This document shows, one piece after another, positions 41,601 through 55,329 of a stretch of 64,000 bases of DNA. Below the pieces are notes generated by a model. That model was not told the DNA's origin, ran no database searches, and saw nothing but the letters and a program-made list of their open reading frames with translations. The number at the start of each line of letters is the position of its first letter. Position 1 is the first letter of the stretch. The stretch spans positions 13,188,714-13,252,713 of the forward strand of contig CAIIXF020000007.1 in the NCBI GenBank assembly GCA_903813345.2, read 5' to 3'. Both the position numbers and the translations under genes were made by a program. Source of the stretch: Owenia fusiformis (taxonomy: Eukaryota; Annelida; Polychaeta; Sabellida; Oweniidae).

Positions 41601-44200
41601 AATAATTGTAAAAATCAATGTTAATTATAAGGTGTAACTTGTTGGCCAGATAATGCTGTGAAACCTGAAACGCTGGATGTCCAACATTTGTAATTGTCAT
41701 ATACCACATTTAGGTAAGTTAGACAGTTCTTACTACCTTCACCATTGCCTCTCAGATTTCTACTTCAATATTTTAGATGATCCCAAAAATCTGATGCTCA
41801 TAGCATCTCTCTCTGTTGCATCACATCTCCAGAAGGACAGAGATGTAGAGGGCTTGGCTTACCACGATGCCCAAAGGTGGTAAAAACAGAGCTCAATTTT
41901 ATTCCAAAAAACAATCAAAAAGATGTTGAGCATGTTTAGGAAAAATGATAAAATCATTTTAGCAGACTTTTCCTATTGAGATAAGGATATGATGTATATT
42001 AATTTCAACATTATAGCTACAAAATATATGCTTCGACCCAGGGAATATTGGATCATTGATGAGGTATTTTATATTCAGATAATGTAAAGGCAGCTGCATG
42101 TTGATTCCTCTATTCATTGTTTTCTTTCTGAGTGATCTCTTAAGAAACAAAAGGCAATTTCTAAGAATATCACAATGCCTGCTATTGTCTTCAAGATCAT
42201 AAAAGATAATTGAGCTTTGAGAATTCTCATTCATATTAAACTTTCTTTTCGCAATTACAAAAACCTTCACAAAAATGTAATATTTTGTTCAGGCTACTTT
42301 TATGTTTGAAATATTTTAATGGGCCCTTCAAACCTCTTTTGAAGAGGTCAGTTTGATTCTTGTAAATGAAAATGAAATTTGAAATCCAATGTGTTAAATA
42401 TGTTTTCTAGTATGGTAGTTTTCATGTACTTCCCCATGTGTTTACGGACTCTTATCTGGACCTATCACTTATCTGGGATGTATTTACTTTAGCTACCACA
42501 TACCTGCATATAAATAGAAAAATAGATGGCATCATGGGTATTCTTAGGGCTAAATAATATCGCAACTTAATAGCAAGAATCACTTAATTTCTTGATTTAA
42601 CTAGTAATTCCTTTGGATCAACTAAAAACACCATTGGAATGTAACTACATGATATTATTGTCACGTGGATTGTGATTTCACATTAAAATTGTGATCCTTA
42701 TAAGAATAAATGAACTTTTAAAGGCTTTTCACCATTGTGTGAATGGGGATTTAGCCCGACCATTTTTAGAAAACTTGAAAATCTCTAGAATTTGAATAAA
42801 AGCAAATAACAGTCCAAATCAAAATTGTTTTGATAAAAAATTATACACAAAATTAAAATATGCCATCAAATAGAAGAAAATCTTAGTCTTTAGTGGTTAA
42901 AAATGCAGATCCCCTAAAATCCCATTAAAAACGAGACTTTAACAAGATTTCTTTCCTTGGGTTGGTTCAGTTATTTGGTTCTTATCAAACTTAATCTTGC
43001 TATGATCATAAGAATATAAAAAACAAAATTAGCTTGGATGATTACAGTGTATTTGAAATTTAATCTATGTTGTAGGCTTTGTCTCATATGTGTCAGCCGA
43101 ATCTGATTCAATTAAGTCAATGTGGATGATATCAGTGCCCCTATTATATAGATACCCAGAAACATCTGATACAAGAAACACATCATCACATTGTCACATG
43201 CCCTCCCTTAATAGAAAGCATTTTTATTACAACAGGATAAGCTTCATTTCATCAGCCAGGCATGTTAAAGTGACAGCTATCCATTAGGAGAGGATAAAAT
43301 GGTTGAAAATAACATTTTTCTTGCTATACACATGATTGCATTAGTCTAAAACCTTCTCTGGTGAATCTATTTTTGAAACATATGAATGAAGGTCAATTCA
43401 AAGCTAAAGGTCGATGTTTAAACTTTTAAAAAGATTTTTCTTTTGAGATTTTTCTCGGTATACTGGAAATAAAACAGTCAAGAAAACAGTGATAATGTTC
43501 TTCTTAAGAAGCAAGGAAGTCAACATGTTCCTGATAGAAATCATATAAATCAATTGAAGATCATTAAGAAGGATTTAAAATCAAAATGAACAGCAAAATT
43601 TGAAAAAAGAAAATCGCTTTCTGGACATTAGAGAACATGCTTCTGGATTTATATCTTAGTTTTATTGATTGTACAAATATGTTTTTTATTTGCCTGGTAT
43701 CTGCTTAGATGTGTTATGTATATTTGAGTTGATTATTAAGTCAAAAAATAGTTTGTTCAGTCTAAGTATTGGATGTCATTTTGTCTTGTCCTGGGATGTA
43801 ATTGAACTGCCTCTACATCTTAGAATTCCTTTAATGAGATGAATACTACTTATATTTCATTCCAGGGAGAACATGTAGCATGTTTACCAAGATATAAGGT
43901 GATGTGTTTATTGTTTCTCTCACCAAGTTAACATGTCCTGACAATTGATACCCTTAGCAATATTGGCTTGCCCCAATGCCCTCTTATGATAGACTAGGAT
44001 ATGATTTGTATGATCTCCAGTAAAGTTTTTTTTATTTTTTTTTGTTAAGTTTGGATATAAGAAATTAAGAAGGAGTGTTTATTCAAACTCTCTCCTGCAA
44101 AGGGGAGACATATATAAGGTATATGTTTAGTTTTTTTTCTCAGCCAGTTAACTTGTCCTAACAATTGGTGTAGTTTCAGCTGGAGCTGATTGGGATGTTG
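38700..44200. other. Gene-poor 5.5 kb, nothing recognised
   Basis: Long AT-rich stretch without a coding exon, RNA gene or transposon I can support; it may be intron of a gene running rightward from 32.3 kb. Confidence 0.4.
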
Positions 44201-44201
44201 A

Positions 44202-44876
44202 TAAGTGATAGACCACTGTAAAGGGCCATAGCCTCAAGTGATAGACCACTATAAAGGGCTATACCCTTAAGTGATAGACCACTGTAAAGGGCCATACCCT
44301 CAAGTGATAGACCACTGCAAAGGACCATACCCTCAAGTGATAGACCACTGTAGAGGGCCATACTCTCAAGTGATAGACCACTGTAAAGGGCCATACCCTT
44401 AAGTGGTAGACCACTGTAAAGGACCATACCCTCAAGTGATAGACTACTGTAAAGGACCATACCCTCAAGTGATAGACCACTGTAAAGGGCCATAGCCTCA
44501 AGTGATACCCCTCTGTAAAGGACCATGGGTCCATGCCCTCAAGTGATAGACCACTCTAAAGGACCATAAACTCAAGTGAAAGACCACTGTAAAGGACCAT
44601 ACCCTCAAGTGATACACCACTGTAAAGGGCCATGCCCTCAAGTGATAGACTACTGTAAAGGGCCATGCCCTCAAATGATAGACCACTGTAAAGGGCCATG
44701 CCCTCAAGTGATAGACCACTGTAAAGGACCATGCCCTCAAGTGATAGACTACTGTAAAGGGCCATACCTGCAAGTGATAGACTATTGTAAAGGTCCATAG
44801 CTTTAAGTGATAGACCACTGTAAAGGGCCATACCCTCAAGTGATAGACCACTGTAAAGGGCCATGCCCTCAAATGT
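44202..44876. repeat. 33-bp minisatellite, about 20 copies
   Basis: The unit is AAGTGATAGACCACTGTAAA then GGGCCATACCCTC. Variants include CTACTGTAAAG and GGACCAT. The 33-base period keeps frames open on both strands (11-residue repeats such as GMALYSGLSLE), which are artefacts. Confidence 0.92.
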
Positions 44877-47800
44877 CCTTGTCATTGTATATTGTCATTG
44901 TATCATAGTCATGGCTCCTTTACTGTTTATTAGGCATTATATGTTATTATATATTTTGTTATGTTTTTTTTTTTTCTAAATAATTGTTAGTCAGCCATTT
45001 ATCAAAGTGTGACAAAACTCAATTAGTTCATGTTAAAAATAAATTGCCCTCTCATGGTGGTATTAGGAAGTTTGGCACAAATGTTCTAACCAACTGCCAA
45101 TAAGTCAACATGTCTATAATCATCATCTTCCACACTTCATCTTTGTATTTCTTGACATTCCTTGCAATTAGACATGACAAAGTCTGTATGTAAAACAAGC
45201 AATGTTATGTTTTCCCTGCTGCTGCCTTTAAACAGCTGCCCAAAGGTGTTAGTAGCAAACCAAGATTGATCAAATGAGAAAAACATCAGAGTTGGTTGTC
45301 ATGTTTGAAATGTGGCGGGGTCAAAATATTAATGTTCATTTATATGGAGACAAAATTACTTTCACAAGAGGGAGGAGGTTTTTGGGCACTTTCATTGACC
45401 AAAAAAACATTGATTCATCGGATCTGAATACTAAATATAATTGTACTTTTCTACTTTCCCGGGCACAATGTTCCGATAAAAAGGCTTGTTTTCAGTAGCT
45501 CCAGAGCCTTTTTTGTGTTGACAGGTCACCAATATTGGTAAATAAAGACGATAATCCATTCATTTTTCAATTAAATTTCTGACCTAAACTTTCGTCTAGG
45601 AGGGAGGTAGGGGTTGATTGTTGTCCAAACATTGATATTTTGACCCCACCCCTTAATAGAGTGGAAAAGAGTGGAACAAGTTACGTTTAAAGTAAATAAT
45701 CATAAAATACAGATTTCGCCATACTTTTTCAATTAATAATTTATTATGAACTTTCTTGTGAAAAAATAAATCTTGCAGCATTTGTTGACCAGCAGAAATC
45801 AGCTACTCCCTCTCCATTCATTATTACCAATCCAATGAACTAGGAATGTAAGGCAATTTGGTCTAAATTGAAATGTTAACTCGTTAAAAGAGAAAATTGT
45901 ACAATGTGCAAAAGTACAATAAGAGAGAATTGCCTGTCTGTTTCGTGTGACTGTTTCATTCATAAATGTCTTGCTAGTTGTTCAGACTCAAAATATAATA
46001 TTTTACAGCAGTATTTCAAGCTCACAGATGCAGGTAATAAATTGCAAAGTGCCAATTGTGGCAATCCTGTTTCAACATAAAGTACAGTGTATAGAACCCC
46101 TGGCAGATCTCATGAATGAATGAATTGAGGTGTTTGGTAGAATTGATACCTGGCTCATAATCAGGCGTACGTGAAGGTACGCAACTACTTCTCTTCAAGA
46201 CGATCCAGACAAGTAACATTTCAGAGTCTGATATCACTCAGAATGCACCATTTAAGGTCCCCTAAGTTTTGCTTGGCCTTCGGTCTCACGCACCTGCTAT
46301 CAAAATCCTGGTTACGCCACTGAATACATCCGGTTTGTGTGTAGTTCTCCCCAACATAGATTGGGCAATAGTCTTGCATTTAGAGCCTGATTATGTCTTC
46401 TTTTTTACTAAAGAGGGAGTTACAGGTACACATATTGCAGGGAAATATTTAGAGATGACAAGAGGCTTGGTGTAAGATTATGTGTTATGATTGTCTAGAC
46501 ATTGTTTAATAGACTTCAAACCAGTCATCTTCCTACAATATATCAGAGCATTAATCTAAATATTTAAGGGAATCTACCTTAGCCTGTACTTTGCGGTTAT
46601 CGAGCAACACCACATTGCCTCTATCATAGGCCTTTGTGTTCAAGTCTTTGATGGGAGCTTCCTTCATTTATCAGTTTAAAATGCCAGTGCATGCTTCATG
46701 TACTAGGATGTGAGGGACAAGGGCAGTTAAGGCCAGAACAATAAAGTTTTACAATATCAACATTGAAGAAGTGGTGACATAATGTAAGCCATTCATCATT
46801 TTGTGAGCAGTGTTCAAAGTTTGACAGCAGTCTGTAACAGTGTTTTATACTTTTTTTGACAATTTGTAATAACTCTGATGGTGACAGTTTGTCATTTTAA
46901 TGACTAATGTTTGAAAGCACAGAATTGTGTTAATGTATTTGTGTTGTTAGCGCACATGGTACAAATTGGGGACAAATCCACATCGAAGTAATTTTTGAAA
47001 GGTCTCTTGGAATTTATATGCAATGACAAATTTTAAGATATTGGCTTTTTACTTTAATAGGTTACCTCCCTTCGCTTTATTCATCTATATCAAATTAATT
47101 AAATTAGAATTTGTTTGAACGTAAAATTCTCCAAAAAATAATTTTTAATCAAATTAATCATCTATATTAAATCAATAAAATTATAACAAGCTCATAAATA
47201 TAAATAAAACGCGGAAATGCATTTTTTGAAGGGAGGGCGAAAACAAGCTTGACAAACCAATAACTATGACATTGCTCAGTATTATTCTAGAATTCCTCTC
47301 TCCAGCACTTATTCTCGGCAACTCCACCCCTGAAACTATACCCGACGTGTAGATAAGTTATTTTCTTCTGTTCCCATATGAGGGATCTTTAGTTCACTGA
47401 ATATACCGGTCATTTGCAAATCCCGAGAATCCTAAAGTGTATACTGGACGAAACAGATTCAGTCAAAAATCATTGGCACATGTAAATCAAAGTGCTTACC
47501 CCCGGGAAGACAATCTTCGTTAAATTCTTACGCCTGGGGGGAATATTGTGTATCAAATTCCTTACCCTCCCCGCATGGGGGGGGGGATCTCACTCTCACT
47601 CTCACTTTTGAATGGTGCATTACTAACAATAATCTTGCATTCATTATACAACTCTACATATTTTATGTGCTCATATTCTCCAGGAAGCTCTCCAGTCCTT
47701 ATTTATGTTGCAATATTTGTGCTTCTATTTGCTCAATTGTTGCTAACTAATTGATCTTTTAAGCATCTTTTTACAGAGGTCATTGTTCATATAATGATAA

Positions 47801-47943
47801 AGAATGAGGTCTAAAACAGAGATTTCTACATTAAGATGTAATTATCTTTGGGTTTAAGACAGTGTTAGTTGAAAGCAAGGATTCCCCAGGGTCATTGGTA
47901 ATCACAGCTAAATCTTATATATGTTTCTGAAGTTAGAAGTTAA
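44877..47943. other. Gene-poor stretch, nothing recognised
   Basis: AT-rich with a G-run at 47578-47587. No supported gene. Confidence 0.4.
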
Positions 47944-48305
47944 AGGGAGAATCAGATATAGCGAGCAGGCTAAACAAAAATTGTCATAACTTCAGAATAT
48001 TTTTGGCTCATATCATTCGTTGTCATGTCTATTTTCTAAAAATCACAAAAGTGCATACTTTATTCAAGGAAAACTTAAGATTTTTACAATAATGTATTAT
48101 TTTACTATAAGAATGGTTACCATTCTTATTATTTGGGAGAATTTCAGCCATTTTTGCACTTTGAATCATGAATAACTTTACCAATTTATAAGATATTGTG
48201 AATATTTTGGGAGATATTGTATTTGATATTGTAAGGAATATATTGGTAGGTCAATTATACAAGTTGCTTGTAATTTTATCACCCCCTATAGATCTGATTC
48301 TGCCT
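47944..48305. mobile_element. TTAA-flanked MITE (Kolobok/piggyBac-like), 362 bp
   Basis: Ends AGGGAGAATCAGAT and ATCTGATTCTGCCT are flanked by TTAA (47940-47943, 48306-48309). It shares the AGG start and TTAA target with the element at 13758 but has otherwise different sequence. Confidence 0.75.
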
Positions 48306-48309
48306 TTAA

Positions 48310-51300
48310 CTTTTATAGTCAATTCATTTTCCTCTTTTTAAAGCAAGCACTTGCTTGGTGTTATTGTTGAAATAAGGTATATGGGCTTCATACTGATTAT
48401 CCCACCAAACTAAGTTTTGTTTGATTTAATTTTGCATCCTTAACTTTGTAGGTTGAATTAATGTTTTTGTTGTTTTCTATTGACTGTGCCTCACAACTGT
48501 TCCAGTTTCCTTATCAAGGAAAGCTTTGAAACTGGCTTAATGGATCACTATAGGAAATCCCTATGTCTTATTTACATAGTTAACATTTGAGGATGTTTTT
48601 GATGCCTCTGTTATAAGAAATGTTATGTGCATGAAGCATCAGATAAAAGGAATGTTTTCAGGGGTGGATTTTGAATGTGGCCTTGCAACAACCCCATCTA
48701 CTCCCATGGTGAGATATCACAGCCTTCTCTCAGTTTCTTTCTAGAATTCTTGTGCACAGCATAGATGGTCTGAGTATCAGAATGATCTGCTCCCTTCCCA
48801 ATGTTTTTTTTCACAAATTAGTTCACAAAAAAGAAAATGTCTAGCTATGATATCAGTGTCTTGCTATAAAAATGTCTTTGTTTGCACATATTGTCCTAAA
48901 ACTGGCAAACAGAACACAAGTTGACAGCTGTCATTTCATCAGCTTCAGACAATTCATGTCCTCAATTTGGCATTGATCATGGAAATACTAATGTATATTT
49001 TCTTCCAGATGCCCTGGATATAAAACCCTGGATATACCAATATGTTTTAATCCCAATTGTAACTTTTGACCATTTTAAATCAGATGGATGGTGAACAACT
49101 ACAAAAATTATACTATTTAGAGATGTTTTCATAATTGGTTACTATTTGTTTGATAAATATTTAGTGATTAAAATTTATCCTACATCCACCTTTTTTTAAA
49201 CTTAAAACACATTAATCATTTGATAAGGCTTCCTTCCTGAGTTTAAATTAAGCTGAAGACACACAGCTTTTGTTATGATTTCCTAACACCTTCACCTAGT
49301 CTACCAATTAGATTCTGGTGCGAACATCAATTAGGAAAGGGGGAAGTGTAAATATAACACTATATGTCAAGATGGCTCATGGGTTAGATGAATTAACAGG
49401 CTTTATAGCCATTCTGTTCTAGTTGAGACATAGGTGAAAGCACAGCTTTTACTAATTTCATTTGCTATCCTTTTAAAAGTTAAATTACTGCTACCATCTG
49501 GACCTCAGATTGATTTTAACAGCCAGTATCATACATTGTAGAATTTAGATTTTAGATTTAACTGTTTTTATAAGTCAAATAAATATTTACTAATATGGTC
49601 CGATATAAGAGAGCATTATAATAAGATGATGATAATTAAGAAATACATGCCAATAAAAGCTGTTTGTCACTTGAAATGAGAAATATTCATTTCAGAGGGA
49701 CTATTTGGTATTATAAATTGGAATTAGATTCCATTGGTACAAACACTTGTCAAAAACATGATTATTCAGGAAATCGCAGCTGATCACATTGAATCTCTCA
49801 CTGGACAAGTGGATCACAAGCTACCTACTCTATCTAGATCATTGGATAAACTCTAGGATTGATAAATTAGTTGCACTCAATAATCCTTACCTCCCTTTAT
49901 TGTGAAATGAACTCACTCATACAAGTAATATAAATCAGTCGCGGGAGGCATCAAAAGTTCGATGTCGGATCGAAAAACTAAATAAATCTAGTAAGGGGAG
50001 GGATTTCAATGACATTTCAGTTTGCTGACAAATTTCAACATTTCATATTTTTTGCAATTTTGAATGACTTGGAATGGTTAAGATTTACCTGATGCTGAAT
50101 AAACAAAAACTAGATTGTTTTTAGAAAGAATTTTCCAAATGCTCAAACCGGAAGTAAGGGTTCTCATTTTCAATTGCTCGAAATTGGGTATTTTATTGTA
50201 TTGATGCGATGGTTTTGATCCAACATAAACACATTTTATCGTAAGTTAATGATAATTCTTCACATATTAGAATGATATTGGGTATACAATGAGAGTCTTT
50301 GTGTAAAACTATTATAAAGTCAGCGATCAACAGTCAAAACTAACACCTAAATCTAACACCTCTCCCTACTTGTTAAGCAGAAGATATTATGAGAGGGGTG
50401 TTAGGTTTAAATGATGCCATCTCTGATTGTCTGTCCCATATAATTCAATAAGCTGATGAATGTTGTAGCATTCTAATAGAATTTTTTACAACTTTTTGAA
50501 AGAGAACCAATTCATCACACTGTAGCTTAATCAGGGTTTTGCTCATAATGGCGCTCAAATGAAACATCGTAGTTTGAGGCACAAATGAATCGATTGTTTA
50601 TAGTAGAATATTATCTTCATTCATGGGGGATTTGTCATAAGCTTAATTAATGAATGAATTTTCTCATTTTAAGTTGTGTGTACTTTCAACTTGCATTCTA
50701 GCAATGATGATTTTTCATTTACTGGATGTTCAAGGATTAGGACTTAATGACTGTTGAAATCTCAATGACTATTAGATATTCAAAATTTAGTTATTTTGAA
50801 ATCATTTTTGAAATCTACCTACAAAATACAATTGTTCATCAACTTTTATATTGAATCTTTTTTTGGAAATATGATATCGGAAGCTGAATCAATCTATTAG
50901 AATGGGTATATATGGAGATTATCCTTTATGAGGTTCAATATATTGGGATTATCCCGAGGCAAATATAATATATCTGCCAGAGGGCCGCATCAGTATGTAA
51001 TGTCACATTAATATTCCAGTGTCTTCTGAGAAAACAGCCTTGTTTCATCAATAAAGTTGGTTGTAAGTTAAGTTGAACTAAGATAAATTGTATATTCATA
51101 TCTTTCACAGCTTTTTCCCAAGAGTATATTGTTGGAATTTACTTTCTAATTCACTCAGTCTTTGGCATGGCTACAGCTTACACATTTGTTTTATAAATGC
51201 CAGAATTATACCAAGTGCTATTATCTGGCCTCACATCCTAGCCATTCTTTATCAACTCATTTGCTTTTTGATATCTCAGTTTCCCCAAACAGGTCATTAC

Positions 51301-53540
51301 TCTTTGGAAATACTGAAAATGACATGCATTGATAAAACATTTTTATTTATTATTATTAAAAATATTTTATTCGTCTATATGTTTTACATACATTATATTA
51401 ATACAATTTGACGAAATGGATCGGGCAAGAGGCTTTCGCCTATTCTAAGTCCTCTCCATTTTATTGTAGATGCATCATAGATTTCATTGTTCTACTTCTT
51501 TACCCCAAATTTGTGCCCATACAGCATATATTAGTTTCTGTGTAAAACACAAATGAAAGCCTTCTGATTCTCATCGCAGAGTCCTCCAACATAATCTGGC
51601 ACAGTTTATAATGATTGAGTGCCAAGTGGCATGATGCATTCTGGACATATCAGTGCTACATCTTTGAGTATAGCTGTATCATTATTGTTAACTAAGATTA
51701 ATTGCTTTTGTAGCATAATGTGATGAGTAGCTCTTATTGTCTTGAGACTACTTACCGGCTACTTACCGGCTCCTTATATTGTATTGATCCAAAACTCTTC
51801 AAGTCTCCAGTCCATGTCTGGCCAACTTTAATCAAAGGGGCTTTTTAACATCCTTTGAGAAATATTCCATATTAATGATCAGTTGTAAATTGATTGTTTA
51901 ACTGTAATCTTAATTCATCAATTTTTTATTCAATGTTGCACAATTTCATCACATAAGGGATATCATTGTGTTCTTCTATTGCCATCATCAAACTAAGTTC
52001 ATATCTTAATTCTGTTTTATAAGTATAACCCCTTGTTCATATTTCTGAAGAATAATTTAAAACACACAACTGGTGTTCATAGTTAGCCTGATAACTTTGA
52101 AGCTGATCCCAGAAAAAGGCATTCAATGGATGAAACCGTAGCAACACTTTGTATCCAAATAAGGAATAATACCTGAATAATGACTCTATAAATGAGTCCC
52201 ATTCTGCGCCTCATATTGAAATGAAGTTTAAGTGTCATGAATGTAACAATAATACAGGTATAACACTAAGAATATAAAACATTGTTAGAATAGAATTAGA
52301 AATAGAAAGAATAGAAAGTAGAATTAGGACAAGGTGGGACTGATTGGCATACTGTAACTGTCACTGTGACAAGGACACCCCCTAAGTTGAATCTGAATAA
52401 GGATGAACCATGACACTGAGTATTTGCTGGCTTTGCATATTAACAATTTCTGCTAATAATTTTGTGATATAAGGTCCTACATTACTAATGATCGATAGCA
52501 ATGTCACAAATGTAATTGTCACTGAAGTTCTAATGGGCCATATTATGGGTTACTGTCACATTCTTTGCTTGGTGAAAACATTGTGAAAAATGATATTGTG
52601 TTTTTGGCTTGGCTAGCATGGTGAGCCTATATGTATTCACGTCCATGGATTTGCCTACTCTGTTTGTCTGTAATCTGTCTGTCATTACATCACCAAATAC
52701 AAACTGCCATTTGTCTGAACAATTGCCCATATATGTTTTATTGGTTCTAGACTGGTAACCCGCACAATCTGTCCCAGCTCTTACTCTTAACCCATTTAGG
52801 AATCAAAGTCTGTTAATATGAAAACAATGATTATTATCTCAAATGAAACATCTAAACAGATCAAGTTTTTCACCCACATTTTGTACATCATGAAAATATT
52901 TGCATGCCATCCCAATCCATAATGATTTATAATATAATTAATGATAAAAGAAGATTACAAAGATGCCGTGACAATGCTTACCAAATAGAGATCATAATAG
53001 ACAAAAACCTCAGTGTTCAACAATACAAAACACGAAGCTCTTAATTGATTTATTATGGAGTATTGCAGCTCAGTGTAGCTTATGAATCATATCTATAGCT
53101 TATGTCTAAAGCCATCGTGCCTATTAAGAGAGTTTGTATAACTTTTTGACATTCTTCCTTCATTGATGAAAAATCAATGTGCCAAGTCAGCAGTTCAATA
53201 TAAACATTCTACAATGCAAAGAGGAATGAACAAGTGCTTATGTTTAGGAATACCCTGGCTTGTTGTGGCTGAGGTGTACTACCCTCTTACTTTGACTAAA
53301 TCTAGGAGATGGGCATGCATAAAGTCTAACCAAAAGCAGCCAGGAAATAAGCAGTTAAAAAATAGTGAAAAGTGATTGAAGATTTGTATTATTAATTTGG
53401 CTCCCTTCAAATCTAGGACTGATTAAAGAGATTGGGTAATCTTGCTTCAACCAAGCCTTGTAAGAAGAATGTAGAGGCTTTTGGTTCCCTTTTAGAATGT
53501 AGAGACTTGATGCAAAACTTAGAGGAACTAGCAAACATTG
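48310..53540. other. Gene-poor 5.2 kb, nothing recognised
   Basis: AT-rich sequence with no feature I can support. Confidence 0.4.
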
Positions 53541-54141
53541 TAAGGGACCCATAGAGTGAGAAACATTTGCAGTCCACTTATTACAACAGCATAAGGGACC
53601 CATAGAGTGAGAAACATTTGCAGTCCACTTATTACTACAGCATAAGGGACCCATACAGTGAGAAACATTTGCAGTCCACTTATTACAACAGCATAAGGGA
53701 CCCATAGAGTGAGAAACATTTGCAGTCCACTTATTATGACAGCATAAGGGACCCATAGAGTGAGAAACATTTGCAGTCCACTTATTACGACAGCATAAGG
53801 GACCCATAGAGTGAGAACCATTTGCAGTCCACTTATTACGACAGCATAAGGGACCCATAGAGTGAGAAACATTTGCAATCTACTTATTACGACAGCATAA
53901 GGGACCCTTAGAGTGAGAAACATTTGCAGTCCACTTATTACAACAGCATAAGGGACCAATAGAGTGAGAAACATTTGCAGTCCACTTATTAAAACAGCAT
54001 AAGGGACCAATAGAGTGAGAAACATTTGCAGTCCACTTATTAAAACAGCATAAGGGACCAATAGAGTGAGAAACATTTGCAGTCCACTTATTACGACAGC
54101 ATAAGGGACCCATAGAGTGAGAAACATTTGCAGTCCACTTG
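53541..54141. repeat. 51-bp minisatellite, about 12 copies
   Basis: The unit is AAGGGACCCATAGAGTGAGA, AACATTTGCAGTCCACTTAT and TACAACAGCAT. A sub-block of three copies carries GGGACCAAT and TTAAAACAG, showing local duplication. The 51-base period keeps long frames open on the minus strand (17-residue repeat SGLQMFLTLWVPYAVVI); no start, domain or splice context supports a protein. Confidence 0.92.
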
Positions 54142-55320
54142 TTGTAAAGCTAAGAGTATTGAGCCTATAAAGGGTCAATAAAATGAAAAAGAACAATATT
54201 TCTGAATGTATGCGGAAGGGATTGTTTGGATTGATCATGTTGTTGTAGATCAATACAGAAAGGGATCAATCATTTCTTGTATTGTAATGATGTATCAATA
54301 GAAATTGTGTTTACTTGTTGTAAATAAACAAAACAGCCTAGATGATACTCTAGAAAGTAAACAAAAATGTTAGAAAATCAGATGTATTTTAGAAAAAATT
54401 GTAGAAAAGGCATGACCTGAGAGAAATCTTTGGCATGCATGGATTAAAATTGATTTCCTTTCACTTTTATTGTCTAATTCTATAACTAATTTATTTCTTG
54501 AATGGAGTGTCTAAAATTATCTGATTCAGTTTTCTGCCTTTGTTTCACCACACGCATTGGTAATATTGAGAACCAATCATCTCAATGAGGAGACTCATTG
54601 TTAATTAAAAGTGCAGCCCCCTAATATTAGCAGTGATTCTGTAAGCTTGCTTGTTGTATCAAATGTAATAAATGCCCTATTTTAGAAATTACAAACATGC
54701 TTTTGAAATTGGTCACATTCTTTTGCAGTTTCCTGTCAATTTAAGGTAGATATATTCTTCTTTCTAACCCTATTCCATCGTACCCAATTGAAGACAAAGT
54801 CCATAATTAAAAGCTGCATCTCTTATGAAACCAATCATGAGGGATCTGAATCTAATGATTTTCTGATCAGTATATCTAAGGTAATTAGAACAGATGCTCA
54901 TCCTTGAACCAGTAGTTATTCATTTTCTGCTATAACAATGATCAGAATAATCACATTAGGAGGTTTATAAGGATAGGCAACTGGTCCTTAGCTGATTGGG
55001 TTTTCTTAGGACACAAACGTTGAGACATGGAGATTGCCAGGATATCGTAATAAGTCCTTTGCCAGAATAATTTGTTTCTTCTAATGAACTATTATTGTGT
55101 CCCCACCACATAGTATTGGGCCATATTGTCTCTAAAACTGCTACAGATATCACCTTCACATTTTCAGGCATAACTTTTGAGTAAATACAGATGTGGTAGA
55201 AATTTTTTTGTCACAATACCTACTTCCTGTTGGCCATTTTCAAGTCAAATGCTAAAATCCTTGTTGGCCATTTTGGATTTTTCTGTCTTAAAATCTTGTT
55301 AGTCTTGTTTACATGTTTTC
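54142..55320. other. Gene-poor stretch, nothing recognised
   Basis: Flank of the large satellite. Near 55220-55270 GTTGGCCATTTT occurs twice. No gene. Confidence 0.4.
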
Positions 55321-55329
55321 TGGCTTAAT

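Noticed and set aside
44176-44885. Several overlapping 75-124 codon frames on both strands
   Set aside because: They are products of the 33-bp array. Frames are open in several registers at once, as expected of a repeat and not a gene.
53528-54253. 241-codon minus-strand frame with 17-residue hydrophobic repeats
   Set aside because: It lies almost wholly in the 51-bp array, whose period keeps any stop-free frame open. There is no domain, splice site or start context.
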